Part shown: positions 48,877 to 63,187 of the stretch, piece by piece
Layout of the letters: every line of letters begins with the position of its first letter
How positions within the stretch are numbered: the first letter of the stretch is position 1
DNA from: Megamerina dolium
Taxonomy: Eukaryota > Arthropoda > Insecta > Diptera > Megamerinidae
Length of the DNA: 64,000 bases
Direction of reading: 5' to 3'
Assembly (NCBI GenBank): GCA_963854835.1
Contig: OY978529.1
Coordinates: 43,520,055 to 43,584,054, forward strand
The notes under the pieces: generated by a model
What the model was told of the DNA's origin: nothing
What the model saw: the letters and a program-made list of their open reading frames with translations, nothing else
The model's database searches: none
Program-made: the position numbers and the translations under genes

Positions 48877-51160
48877 GTAAGTTTGTATTGTAATTATTCA
48901 TCTCTAGTGTATACAGCGTCTGATTTAGCTTAGGATTTTATATAAAAAATTACCATATTATGTCGTAGTTTAGAGAATTAGTAGACTAAAATGTTGCTAG
49001 AACAATTTTTCGCCATGGTCGTAATAACAAAGCTGTATGACGTTTTGAGTTTGATATTTCGAAAAAAAATAATAAGACTCAAAAATTAATATTTATTCCT
49101 AAGCAAAAAGAAATATATATATTATAAGAAAAAAATTAATTTTTATTTGGTAGAGTAAAAAAATATAATTCAAACAATAATTTTTTGTAAAGATCGAAAA
49201 AATAAAAATCTATAAATAATAATTAATTTGAATTTTTGCACTTAACACGCATAAAATAAAAATGTTTACTGTTTCCAATAGAGGGTTCATCCAGTATTAT
49301 TGTTTTTTTTTTTTTTTTGCTTTTTTTAAATACAAATCTTCACGCTTATTTCAACACGTCAGCTTTACAATTCTTCTCTACCGTGTATGATTATAACTTG
49401 CTCTCAATTATTGTAATTCGCAATTTTTTCTAATCGTGAGTATGGATCATTTCCAAACAAAAGTATATGGCAGGTTTTAAAAAAACTTTTTTTCGGATTT
49501 GATGAATTTTTCCTATGAAATCAATTATTTACAAAAAAAATCTATGCTGATTACGAAAGGGCATTAAGGCTCTTCAAAAAAAAGTTTTTTCTTATTTTTG
49601 CATTTTTGTAAAATATTTTCCAGAATGTCATACAAATGTGCAAAAGTAATAAATACGTTTAGAAAATGTCAAAACAAAGTCTACTATACCATTTGCTAAC
49701 TTATTATCTAACAGTTTTGTACATTTTCCTTACAAAAACGGTTTACTAATAGCAAAAAAATAATTTTTTCATAATTTCAGAATTAAAAATTTGGATTTTT
49801 TAACTTGTCGTCGTTGAGGTTATGTATAGTAACAAATTGCATTAAAGATTTTTGTGACGATATGGAGAATATAGAAGTGTAACAAAAAATTCAAGCTGTA
49901 TGCATGTATTTTTTTTTTATTTTTATTTATTTAATTTTTTTTTTTTTGTTAATAACGAAACAAAACGTACAAGTAATTTAAATACAAATTATCTACTCGT
50001 CAGAATCAGTGTATTTTTCATAGGAAATTGATTTTCTTTTGGTTTTTTTTGTCGCAATATTGACTGACTATCCTATGTTTAACATCCAAAAAAACTTTTT
50101 TGCAAAAGCAAGGTAAGTCTCTATAAAAAAAAAAATAAGCTTTATAAAATATCTTCAATTTCCGAGATGCAACGAGCACCTTTCTTTTTCTTTTGCTTTG
50201 TATTCATCATCTAATGCGTTACCTAATTTCTTTTCTCGCTAGAGTTTGCTACTATATCCTTTGATATTGGAAAATAATAATAACAACAACAAGATTTTTA
50301 AAAAGTAATATAATCAATTGTCCTTACAACAAAAGTACACCACCAGTATTCATAAGTAGTTAAAATTAAACCTTTTTTTTTTTTACCTAAAAGTGACAGT
50401 CAAAAATTTTGTCACATTTTTGTTTTCGTTTTTTCTAAAAAGCTTATTTCACGAAAACATAAAAACAATGAATTCTTTAGAACTCCTTAAACAATTAATA
50501 GCCACCTTTTTTTTCAAGTTGATTGTGGAGTGGTATGTTTGGAAATGACTTGTATACAAAAAGTTTTGTGACTTTTTTCAAATAAAAAAAAAAAAAATAA
50601 ACAAAATTTATGACCTAATTTTTGAATATTATAAAACAATATATAGACGATTCCAACTCAAAATTTCTTTAAAATAAAAAAAACAACACATTCGTGAACA
50701 TTCCATTTTAAGGAAGGTGGATTTTCTTGAATTCAAATCATATATACACAATATATATAAATTTAGAAATTTCATACATAAACACCACAAATAATTAGGA
50801 TTTATTAAACATCAAATACATATGAATCAATTTGAAGTTTAAAATCTGAAAACCCAATTTTTCGCAAATACATACTGCATACAGATTACGACAATCGAAT
50901 TTGAGAATTGGAATTGTGAAACTCACTTATATCTGTTTCATGTTCGAATCAGGAGGGTCATTCCGTAATTCGATTCGCTTTCGAATAAATGGTATTCTGT
51001 AATGCGACTTACGCATTTATTTTTACGTTTTTCGGATCGAAAATTTCATGCATTTGGCAATCCGAATGCGAATGTTAAACTCATTCGATTTAAGGATTTT
51101 TCATTCTACAACTAGTTGGCGCACGGAAATTGTAAAGAAATTAAAATGTAAGTATTTTTA
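48877..51160. other. TEP D intron 1, shared and diverged part
   Basis: A more diverged version of 22256-24200, with many poly(A) and poly(T) runs. The counterpart of the antisense frame (near 50150-50340) is degraded. No gene supported. Confidence 0.5.
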
Positions 51161-52930
51161 ATTTTTTTTTTTTTTTTTTTTTTTTTAACAAGCTTTTTTA
51201 TTGGATCTTTCTAAAATTACTTAGAAACTAACAATATGTAATCAAATCTTACAAACTAAATAAAATTATGTGATATTCCCAACGTTCCATCACAATTTGT
51301 TGAGTCACGAGGTATAGCAATTTCACAGCATATTCAGTGTGTCTTTTCTTTTTAATCGACGATGCCCCGTGCTCAGCAACAATTGCCTAGCAAGGGGATT
51401 CGGATGACTGTGTAATTTTTGAATGTAGCTTCTGCAAGACATTGCAACTTCCTCAGAAATTGTGGGTACATTTAAATCTCGATGGATGTTAACGTTCCTC
51501 ATATACCAAGGCGCGTTTACAATAATTCGCAGACACTTGGATTGTATTCGCTGCAATTTTTCGATATTTGAGTTAGATGCGGTGCCCCAAAACTGAATAC
51601 CATAAGTCCAGATTGGCTTCAGGATTGCTTTATATAATAGCACTTTGTATTCGAGATTCAACTTTGATCTTTTGTGTAACAGCCACCATAACTGATTAAT
51701 TTTAAGCTTGATCTGAGTTTTCTTTGCCTCTATGTGATTTTTCCAGGTCAGCCTTCTGTCGAGGTGAATACCCAAGTACTTTGTTGAGGAACATTGTGGA
51801 ACTGATTGGCCATTAATTTTAAGTGGGGACATGTATCTGGCCTTAGCGTGAAGGTTACATATACGCTCTTTGATTCATTGACTTTTATACGCCATTTTGC
51901 TAGCCAGATTTCGAGAGAATCGATATGAGTCTGCAGGAGTTTAGTAGCTTCTATGGGGTTAGAGCGAGAGCACAATATTGCCGTATCATCTGCAAAGGTC
52001 GATATAAATGTATGGTTATTGCTGAGCTTATCTGTAGTGTATAAGAGATACAGTAAGGGGCCCAAAACGCTTCCTTGAGGAACGCCAGCGTGAATATCCA
52101 ATGGATTTGTTGTGTAATCCTTGTGATGTACGAGAAATTGTCTTTTCGTGAGGTAGCTACTAAGCAATGAGGAGACATTTGCAGGCAGTAATAGTTTGAG
52201 TTTGTAAATAAGGCCATCGTGCCATACTTTATCGAAAGCTTGAGTGATATCAAGAAAGACAGCTGAGCAATACTTTTTTTCTTCAAAAGTGTTCCTTATC
52301 AGAGTTACAATGCGGTGGACTTGTTCTATTGTGCCGTGCTGTTTTCTAAATCCAAACTGATGTTGAGGAATCAGTTGGTTGAGATTAATAAATGGAGTTA
52401 TATTCATGACAAGTAGCTTTTCGAATACTTTAGAAAGTAGAGGCAGGAGGCTGATAGGTCTGTACGATGCAACTTTTGTAGGGTCTTTTCCTGGTTTTGC
52501 TATCATAATAATTTTTGAAGTTTTCCAGCATTTGGGATAGTGTTTAATACGAAGGATAGCATTGAAAATGTGCATCAGATGAATTACTGAAGCCGGAGGT
52601 AGCTCTTTTATCATTTTACCGGTAATTTTATCTGGACCAGGTGATTTTTTTGGGTTTAAATCTTTATAAATTGCTTTGAATATGTCCTTTTTTTAATTTT
52701 GAGCGTTATTGAGCAAGGTTGAGAAGTTAATTTTGGTAATGAGGACTGTGAAGAGGGTGGATTGGGTGTAAACACACTTTTTAGGTGGTTTGCAAAAGCC
52801 AAACCCTTCTCACAGTTGCTTCTAGCCCAATTACCGTCACTCAAACGGATGGGGGAATCAGTGAGAATTGGCCGATTTGAGTATTGAGTATTTTTAATTG
52901 AACATTTTATGTTGGTCGACAAAATTATTC
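51161..52930 (-). mobile_element. 5'-truncated Jockey-type non-LTR retrotransposon
   Basis: Minus strand. Reverse transcriptase fragments: 52922-52656 (DGNWARSNCEKGLAFANHLK), 52614-51748 (IAKPGKDPTKVASYRPISLL, QFGFRKQHGTIEQVHRI, GVPQGSVLGPLLY, catalytic FADDT at 51996-51982), then after a frameshift near 51790 the C-terminal part 51832-51323 (KYLGIHLDRRLTWKNHI, YGIQFWGTAS). The poly(A) tail is the long T run at about 51161-51186. The endonuclease and first reading frame are absent, typical of incomplete reverse transcription. Dead. Confidence 0.88.
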
Positions 52931-54120
52931 AAATTGTAGGAAACATTTAGCAAGAAATGTCAATACCAAGCAATGACAATTTGAAATAATGATTGATTTT
53001 TTCAGAATCATTCTGATTTGGCTAGGGACCAATTAAAGACGTTGACTGCAAAAAATTTTTGGATTGTGGAAGGGACTTGTCAGCGACCTAAATGCAGCCG
53101 ACAAAAAACTATCTATTGACTGAGCATGTATTGACGGTGGTCAAGGAATTTCTTTACTTATCGAATCCTGCAAATAGTAGATTGGCTTCACATCTAAGGT
53201 ATACATCAAACACTATCACCATTTGTTACGGTCTATGAAATTATATTTTATAGAAAATCAAAAAACATTATTGATATTTCATCCGTATTAATGTAAGCAT
53301 GTCAACTTCATATGGGCATGATTATATTTCACAATCGATATTATCGGCTGCAAACTCGACATAATTCGAAAATATTTCACCTGCTGCTTCTGAAGCTTTT
53401 ATTAAAAAAAAAAAAAAATAAAACTATACAAACTAAAACACACACAAATTGTAATATTAATTAGGCATTGCTATTAGTTCTATTTTAATTGAAATATTGT
53501 ATAACAGTTAATATTTTTTTTAAGTAAAGTTTATTCACTTAATAGAAAAGTACATTTTTTCCACATCGTCTATGTTTTGATTTCGAATTTCGTATTGAAT
53601 AGTTCAATTTGTAATTAATACTTGTTTATTACGAAATAAGATTTATATCATCATATTATTGTTTTGATTTAAACCGGTTATTTGGATTTTTGTAGCAAAC
53701 ATCTAGGTAATCAATTATTAATTATTTCTTAATAATTATTTGGTAATAAGCATGTACACTAGATCTGTCCAAAAATTGTATAAATAAATTTTTTTTTTTC
53801 ATGCGCGTAATATTCTTAAATATCGTATATGATTACAACATTAAGCAATTAATTTGAAACGTAAAAGCAACAATGTGATTATGTAATTATTGAAAATACT
53901 TAAAATATATAAACAAAAGCATAATATATGTGTGTTTTTAGTACCTTCGCATGACTAATGTTTCTGCTCCAATCTGGTTTTGCAATAGTAAAATGAATCG
54001 ATGTGTAAAGGTATGAATTTTATTTTCAATTCCAATGATAAGTTAAAATGGCTAGTAACAATTTCAAAAAAAAATCAATTAGAGTATGATTTCTTTAAAA
54101 AGATATAAAAAAAAAATAAA
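52931..54120. other. TEP D intron 1, no gene
   Basis: About 53340-53720 aligns with parts of unit B intron 1 (near 24150-24240 and 28570-28720). The stretch 52980-53230 is of unknown origin and not seen in the other units. Confidence 0.5.
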
Positions 54121-54126
54121 AAATGT

Positions 54127-54484
54127 GGGTGCCGTAGCTCAGTGGTTAGTGTGTTCGCCTTTTGATCTGTAGGTCGTGGTTCAATACCCGGCTGATGCAT
54201 AACAAATTTAATATCGAAAAGATTTTTCTTTCGAACAGTACCCACCTGTCGGCAAGCAATTGGCAATTCTTCCGACAGTAACAATTTGCCATGAAAAAGC
54301 TTCTAAAAAGAACTCTGTGACAAAGCTCAGAAAAAGTGATGTCACAAGTGTTCTGCCGTTCGGAACCGGCTAAAATAAGTAGGTCCATTCTAATACTGTC
54401 CAAAATTTAAGACGCACAACAGTAATGAAAGAGAAGCTCGGCCAATGAGCCCTTTGGGGCTTTTAAGTGCCACATATTTATTTT
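54127..54484 (+). repeat. tRNA-derived SINE, full length, in TEP D intron 1
   Basis: GCCGTAGCTCAGTGG A box and GGTTCAATACC B box. The body is nearly identical to 13678-14046 and the tail is CACATATTTATTTT. High identity suggests recent activity. Confidence 0.9.
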
Positions 54485-54506
54485 AAAAGATATAGTACCT
54501 ATTTTT

Positions 54507-55915
<1,409 letters not shown>

Positions 55916-56469
55916 TCATTTGTCTAACTCACATCGAAATAGGTGCCCCGACATTTGGAATTTGTAATTTATGGTTACTTTTGAAGACTCCAAGTTTAAT
56001 TGTTGCGTCTAATTTATATCAAAATTTTACAAGTGTTCATAAATGGAAAAAGTTTCTATTTATCTTAAATCACTCCGTCGTTTATATTCTTTTTTAATGT
56101 CTGGTAAGTTCACTGTATTTTAATTTTATTTTATTTCACTAATATTTAAAAAGTCTTCCCGATTGATTGACTGATATATCCTAAATTTGAATTTAATCAC
56201 TTCACTTTATTTCAATTACGAGAGCAAAAAGAAACGTATATTCTTATGTTACCTACTCTATACGACAACGTTCATATAACTTGTCTATGACTTGGCCTTA
56301 CAAGCAACCGTTTGCCGCCTAACATGTTTAGAAATATATTTGGAGCGGTATTAAAAAAACCCAAATGCAAAGAAATTATTAAATAAATTTTTCTTATTCC
56401 TAAAATCATTTTCTTTTTATTTCCGAAATCCTAAACAAATTTCAACTTAGATAATGTTTACATTTTCAG
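55916..56469. other. TEP D intron 1, end
   Basis: The last 85 bp (TTTTTCTTATTCCTAAAATC on) are shared with copies B and C; the rest is unmatched AT-rich DNA. Confidence 0.6.
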
Positions 56470-58745
56470 AAAATACACAGTAGTTGGTCCTGGTACAATA
56501 CATTCTGATCGAAAATATAATGTAGTCGCAGGTGTTTATATAACTAAAGAACCGTGTCAACTGAAAATCGGCATTACTGGGCCATCATATAATGAGACAA
56601 AAACGGTTAATCTGCAAGGAGATGAAATTAAAAATGTCGAATTTGATGTACCTGTATTGGAGAAAGGCGTATACCATCTAACAGCAGAGGGTGTGACGGG
56701 AATGCCTTTCAAAAATACCACCCAACTGAATTATGAATATTTTAAACCATACACCCAGATTCAAACCGACAAAGGAGCATACAAACCGTGTGATGTAATC
56801 AAATTTCGTGTGCTGTTCCTGAATGAAAATTTGAGGCCAGCTAAACCATCAGCAGACACTATAATTTATTTCGAGGTAATCTGCATTTTGATGCTGGTTT
56901 ATCGGAGTTTTACTTTTCAATATTGATTCAATAAATATTTTAGGATGAGGAAAAAAATCGTATCAGAGAGATCGAAAATATTGAAGTCATCAAAGGTGTC
57001 TACACCGGTAACTTCAAGCTTTCCGAAAATCCAGTTTTGGGAAATTGGAAAATAGCAGTGAGTACGGGTGAAAGATACCCGTCCTCAGTATACTTTGACG
57101 TTTCTAAATATGTTTTGCCAAAATATATTGTCAAAGTAGAGGCTACCGAAAAAGTATCTGTCAAAGATGGTGATATGCAAGTTGTAGTTAGATCAAAGTA
57201 AGCTTCATTAAATACAAATACACATACTTCGAAATTCTATATTTGCACATATATTACAGTTACACTTATGGAGAACCAGTAAACGGCAAAGTAACGCTTC
57301 TTGTTGGATTAAATATACATTCCATTCGATTTTATGATTCAAATGAACAAAAAGTTGCGCAAACCGATCCACCACTTCTAATTAAAACGACTAATATGGT
57401 TAACGGCAAGGCTAAATTCGATCTAAATGTAAAGGAATATGAATCCTACTTGTCACATGAAACCAATTCGTATTATCTATCAATCACGGCTACTGTTGAA
57501 GAGAATTTCACTGGTGTTAAGCTCAATAGTACTACTGGAACTATTCTATACTCAAATCGTTATGATATGAGATGTGCCAGCGAAGAGATCTGTTACCAGT
57601 TCCATCCGAATAAGGAATCAAATGTGACAATTCACATTTCACACGTTGACGGAACGAGCTTAAAAGATACAAAGTCAACAGTAAAACTGATATACACTGA
57701 GGACCTTACAAAATATTGGGGTTATGATAAAAATAGGGAAGTCAAAAATGAAAACAAAGAGTTCGTATTTGAGAGTCACATGAACGAAACGGGAATGGCA
57801 GATTTCAAAGTTTCACTACCCGAATTAACAGTTTATGAAAATTATACGCATGCCTTCATAATGCGCGTAGAATACGCTGACGAAGTTATGACTTTGAACC
57901 AAATAAGGCAATTTAGAGAACCAAAACATTTACATATAGAAACACCTAAGTAGTCAACGAAGTATTTTAGAGCAAATGTTCAATACGAAAATAAAGAGTA
58001 TACGTAAGTGTTTTCGCAAAATAGTAAAAGAGTTATTTACAGTTCACTCACGATATGGTATATATTTATAGATACAATTTAGGCAAAGAAGCTACAGTCA
58101 CGATAAATTCAAGTACACCCATACCATATTTTGTGTATATTTTAGTAGGACGTGCCAATATATTGCATTCTGAACGTATTGATTTGCCAGATCAGCTAAA
58201 AGTATGCAACTTCACGTTCACAACAACATTTGCGATGGCACCTTTGGGTCAAATTTATTTACACTATATAGATCAAGTCGGCGAATTACATTTCACTGAG
58301 ACAACCTTCAATGTAAAGGCGGAGTTACAAAACAAGGTACTAAACGGAGTATATTTTCAAATTTGTTTGATCAACTATTTAAGGTTTTTTTTTACTCTAG
58401 ATCGAAATCACATCTACAGATAGGGTAAAGCCCGGTGAGGAAGTTGCACTTCATATTAAAACTGCGTCAAACTCCTTTGTGGGACTATTAGCAGTAGACC
58501 AAAGCGTTTTGCTCTTCAAACATAACAACGATATAGAGGAAGATCACTTTAAACGGCGGCTAGAATTCTTTTCTACATATACTCGTCCGCAAGGAGGTTT
58601 TTCACCATATCCAGGAGAAGTATCTGGGCTAGTTACGTTGACCAATGCCGATTATTTTTACAACAGAACTCAACCGGATTTAAAATGTATGTTCTATCGC
58701 TTTTATTAATTAGTCAGATTTCGAGTAATCCAAATACATATGCAG

Positions 58746-58935
58746 GGTCATTATTTGAAAGGCTTGGGATTCATCACGAGGGTCATTCGACCTTTCGATC
58801 TTCTATATTAAAATCCAGTCCAGCATCAGGACTCGTTAATCTTAGTTCTTCATCTCAATCGACTGACTCGATAAAAAGTACCATTGCGGTTAGAAAAGAT
58901 TTCTCTGAGACATGGATTTTCGACAATATCAACAA
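58746..58935 (+). other. Hypervariable bait exon of TEP copy D
   Basis: 190 nt, the longest of the three. The variable part includes FERLGIHHEGHSTFRSS and a Ser-rich run; it ends [19 protein letters not shown]. The acceptor CATATGCAG was chosen because it keeps the phase. Confidence 0.8.
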
Positions 58936-61595
58936 GTAAATAATATTTTTTAGCATCTTCATGATACAGAATATCACTTACAATTTCATTTGTCAAATTA
59001 GCACCGAGACAGAAGAATTTACCTGGTCAAAGGTAATACCAGATACTATCACTTCATGGGTATTGAAAGGATTCTCTGTGAATGAGGAAAAAGGACTTGG
59101 AGTTACAAAAGAGGCCACAAAGATTAAGACTTTTCAACCATTCTTCATTTCAGTTAGATTGCCGTACTCAGTGAAGAGAGGTTGTTCATTTTCCTACTTA
59201 ATGTCAAATACAAGGACATTTTAATTTTCTCTTCTTCTTCTTCTTCCAGGTGAGGTTATTAATGTACCCGCTTTGGTGTTCAACTACTTGGACAAAGACC
59301 TTGACGTGGAAGTTGTCCTGGATAATACTGATAATGAATATGAATTCACTGATGTTACCAATGAAATTATAAATGAGCCAAAACGATCGAAAACTATTCG
59401 CGTGGCCTCAAATTCAGCAACGGGAGTTTCATTTATGATACGGCCTAAAATTATTGGAAACATCATGTTGAAATTCACTGCAATTTCTCCCATTGCTGGA
59501 GATGCAACTCATAAAACATTAAAAGTCGTCGCGGAAGGCGTTACCGAATACGCTAATCGCGCATATTTAGTTAATCTAAAAGATTCGTCTGAATTTAAAG
59601 AATCATTTGAGTTAAAATTGCCAAATCAAATTGTTCCTCATTCACAACATGTCGAGTTTGCAGTTGTTGGTGATTTACTAGGTCCCGTCCTGCTTAATAT
59701 AGAAAATTTAATACGGATGCCTACAGGCTGTGGAGAACAGACTACGTCACAACTGGTGTTTAATTATGTGGTATTGGAATATTTAAAGGTACGTTCGTTT
59801 CTAGTCTTCTCCGTGTGTATTTAATCAATTCGAAATTTTTACAGAATACCAATAATTTTAAACCGGCAATTGAAATGAAAATCAAACATAATTTAGAAAC
59901 TGGTTACCAGAATATTCTTAACTATCGTCACGATGATGGTGCTTTCAGTTCATTTGGGCCATCCACAAAAGAGGATAAACCTATTAACGGCTCCACTTGG
60001 TTAACTGCATATATTGTACGTAACCTTCAGAAATCGAAAAAATATGTGGACATCAATGACAAAATACTGGAGGAAGGGCTAAGTTATTTAGCAAATAGTC
60101 AAGCAGAAAATGGTTCTTTCATTGAGAAGGGAGACTACTTTTATTCATCGCAGAAGGATCATATCGTATTAACTGCCAATGTTTTGTTGGCATTCTTGGA
60201 AAATAAGGTATGTATGGATCCTTAACTAAATAAACTTATAAATTTGTATCGCTTTCGTAATCGGCTGCAGAAAATCAAATTTTTATCATAATTTTGGATT
60301 TTTTATTTTCTCTTTCCACAGACCCTTTCTGCAAATTATCAAACCAATATTGATAATGGTTTCAAATACATTTTGGAAAACATCGAGAAAGCTGAAAATG
60401 TATATGTAAAGGTATTGGCTGCTTATACTCTCCACATAGCAGAGCATCCGTCGTCCAAAGACATCATCTCAAGCCTAGAAGGTTTGGCTAAAACCGAGGA
60501 TGATCGTATGTGGTGGTCAAAAACTGAAAATAAACGGGATGTGTGGTGGCGCTGGGCATATAGCAATGATGTCGAAATTACTTCATACATGCTACTACTT
60601 TTATTAGACAACCCATCGGAGACAACGGATAGTGTTTTGCCAATTATTAGATGGTTGGTGGCACAACGTAATAGTTATGGTGGATTTAGCTCAACACAAG
60701 ATACAGTCGTTGGTTTACAAGCTTTAACTAAATTTGTGCAGAAATCTGGATACGAAGCTGCTGATATGGAGATTAATGTGATTTCGAAAACAGGCGATAA
60801 AATACACCAGGAAACTATTACCACCAATAACGATAACGCTTTACTTATGCAAAGCGTTGAGGTGAGAAGAAATGCCAAACCCACTCGTACTCGTATCTCC
60901 ATGAATTAATGAATATCATATATACATATTTATTGTTACAGCTCCCGGCAAAAACAACCGCTATCGATTTTCACACCAAAGGCAAAGGTGCGGCTTTAGT
61001 GCAGATCTCTTACCAATACAATGTGATCGAAAGCGAAGAGAAACCGACCTTTACCATTAAATCTATTGTAAATAAGGATGTGCCGCCTTTCAAATTAGAT
61101 CTAATTGTCTGTGTAGATTATGCCGGTGCAAATGAGGCTTCCAATATGGCCGTATTGGAGGTATCCATGCGATCAGGATATATTGTGGATACAGATAATT
61201 TTGAAAACATATTGAGCGTGAACAGAGTCCGAGTAAGTTAAATGAATTACTTCATAGATTCCCACAATTGACACTATTTCTATTTAATTTAGCATGTCGA
61301 AACCAAGAATTCTGAATCCGTTCTAGTCATCTATTTTGAAAGCCTGCATAAAAATGAAAAGCAATGTTTGCCAATAGAAGCGTTCAAATCATTCAATGTC
61401 GCTATGCAAAAACCAGCTTCCGTTGTTGTATACGATTACTATGATCCAACAAAGAAGGCAACAGACTATTATGAAGTTGAGTCAAAGCTTTGTGACTTGT
61501 GTGATGATGATGAGGATAAAGACTGCAAAAAGCATTGTGAACCGATATAAGGAGCCTCTACATATAATATGTTTCATTGAATAAATGTTAATAAA

Positions 61596-63122
61596 TATGA
61601 ATAACTCATGCATACGTACTGAATTTGACTATTCCTTATTAAATGTCGTACTTACGTAGGCGTGTTAGTGCCTTGGCATTCTGATCTATAGCTCGTGGGT
61701 TCAATTCACGGCAGAAGCACAACTTTAATATCGAAAAGATTTTACTTTCAAACGGTGCCCACCTGTCGGCAAGCAATTGGCAATTCTTGCGGCTGTAACA
61801 ATTTGCCATAAAAACACTTCTAAACGAATTCTGCGACAAAGCTCAGAAAATGTGATGCCACAACGGTTCTGTCACTTGGAACCGGCTACTATAAATAGGT
61901 CCCTTCTAATACTGAGCAAAACTTGAATACCCACAATCGTTGAGTGAGTTGATTGAGTATACAAATCGTACAATTAATACGACAAAGTGTGTGTAATTTA
62001 TAGTTATGTCATTTTAAAATTTAAATGGAAATCAAAATGCTGTTGGAAAAAATAACATTCGAGTTAGGTAATGTGAATTCAAAAATTTTAGACTATGAAC
62101 TAATCCAATTTAGAAAAGAGAACATAAAAAGGTGATAGATTATAAGCAATTAATACGAGGTCTTACTTTGAAGTGTAGTAACACGATGTAACGGTACTGG
62201 ACCTTCTAACCAGTTTTCAATAGTTAAACAATCATATTTTGTAAATCACTTATTATGAACATTTTAATGCGATTATAATATTGTCACTTGTTTTCCATCG
62301 CCAATTTAATCGATCAAGGTTATATTGTGAACACCCCAAAAAATCTGTGACCATTATATTTTAGGACGATAAAGTCACGCACATTCGCCAAAAACAATCT
62401 ACAGTTTGGACAATTTCTGTTCATTGTAGTTATATATATGTGCATATAATTAGTAATGGGCATATGTATATTCTAATTGATAATTTTTAATTGCAAAATT
62501 TCTTCTAAGATGACCTTATATGCCAACTTCTGAATAATAACACAGTACAACAAAAAATATTACTTTTGTTCTGCTTCCGAGTGCACTTTTGTTCGATCCT
62601 ATGAAGAAAGCATAGAATTTGAATTTTTTTACAAAATTTTCCAATCAACTAACTTACATATAACGTTCGGAACAGGTTACCAATTAGCCACGCCGAATAT
62701 ACAAATTTGGAGTGGCAAGTTAATGCACATAAAACAGAGTTTCCCACTTCAAATAAATGAATCCGGCATACAAAATCGTGCTGTAGAGTGTAATTCATTT
62801 TTATTTGTTTTTTGTTACAAATGTGAATCCCGGCTTTACACGAACAAAAATTCATACTGTACATACACATCACAATCAACTATAAATGCTTATCAGTCTA
62901 AGTTAATTTTTTAAACAATATTATTCTAAGTAAGATAAGCTCTCCTCCTCCAAGCTTAAATACAATAGTATAGTTGTTTAGACGGACACACAATCATACT
63001 CGTATGTTAACAAATTATGACAGAATTTTTACAGAAATAAGTATACCTAAAACAGAGTGATCAGTTAAGTATTGGCTGCGAACGCCGGTGGTACTTGTCG
63101 TATAAGTATAGTCTCTATTGAA
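61596..63122 (+). repeat. Spacer of TEP tandem unit 4
   Basis: Aligns with the spacers at 18960-22190 and 34290-36209, with a better kept SINE (61663-61935, B-box region GGGTTCAATTCACGG and the CCCACCTGTCGGCAAGCAAT body). The X-copy-1 site is empty here too (near 62550). No gene. Confidence 0.75.
63057..63094 (+). promoter_or_regulatory. Putative core promoter of TEP copy E (Inr)
   Basis: TCAGTT with A+1 at 63063, 60 bp before the ATG. Confidence 0.4.
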
Positions 63123-63187
63123 ATGTGGAAGTTTACGCTAGCATCATTTTGCATACTAAATGCAATTTTAGCCGTACTTGGAGATGG
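63123..63187 (+). CDS. Tep: TEP copy E, signal-peptide exon, rest beyond the window
   Basis: The 65-nt exon 1 ([20 protein letters not shown], donor GATGG|GTAAGT) is identical in sequence to exon 1 of copies B and C. By analogy, exon 2 should lie 6-8 kb to the right. It shows that the array continues beyond the window. Confidence 0.85.

Noticed and set aside
57951..57953. Programmed stop-codon readthrough in TEP D
   Set aside because: The codon is TAG followed by T, not a favourable context, and paralogues have GAG; simple mutation is likelier, although not excluded.
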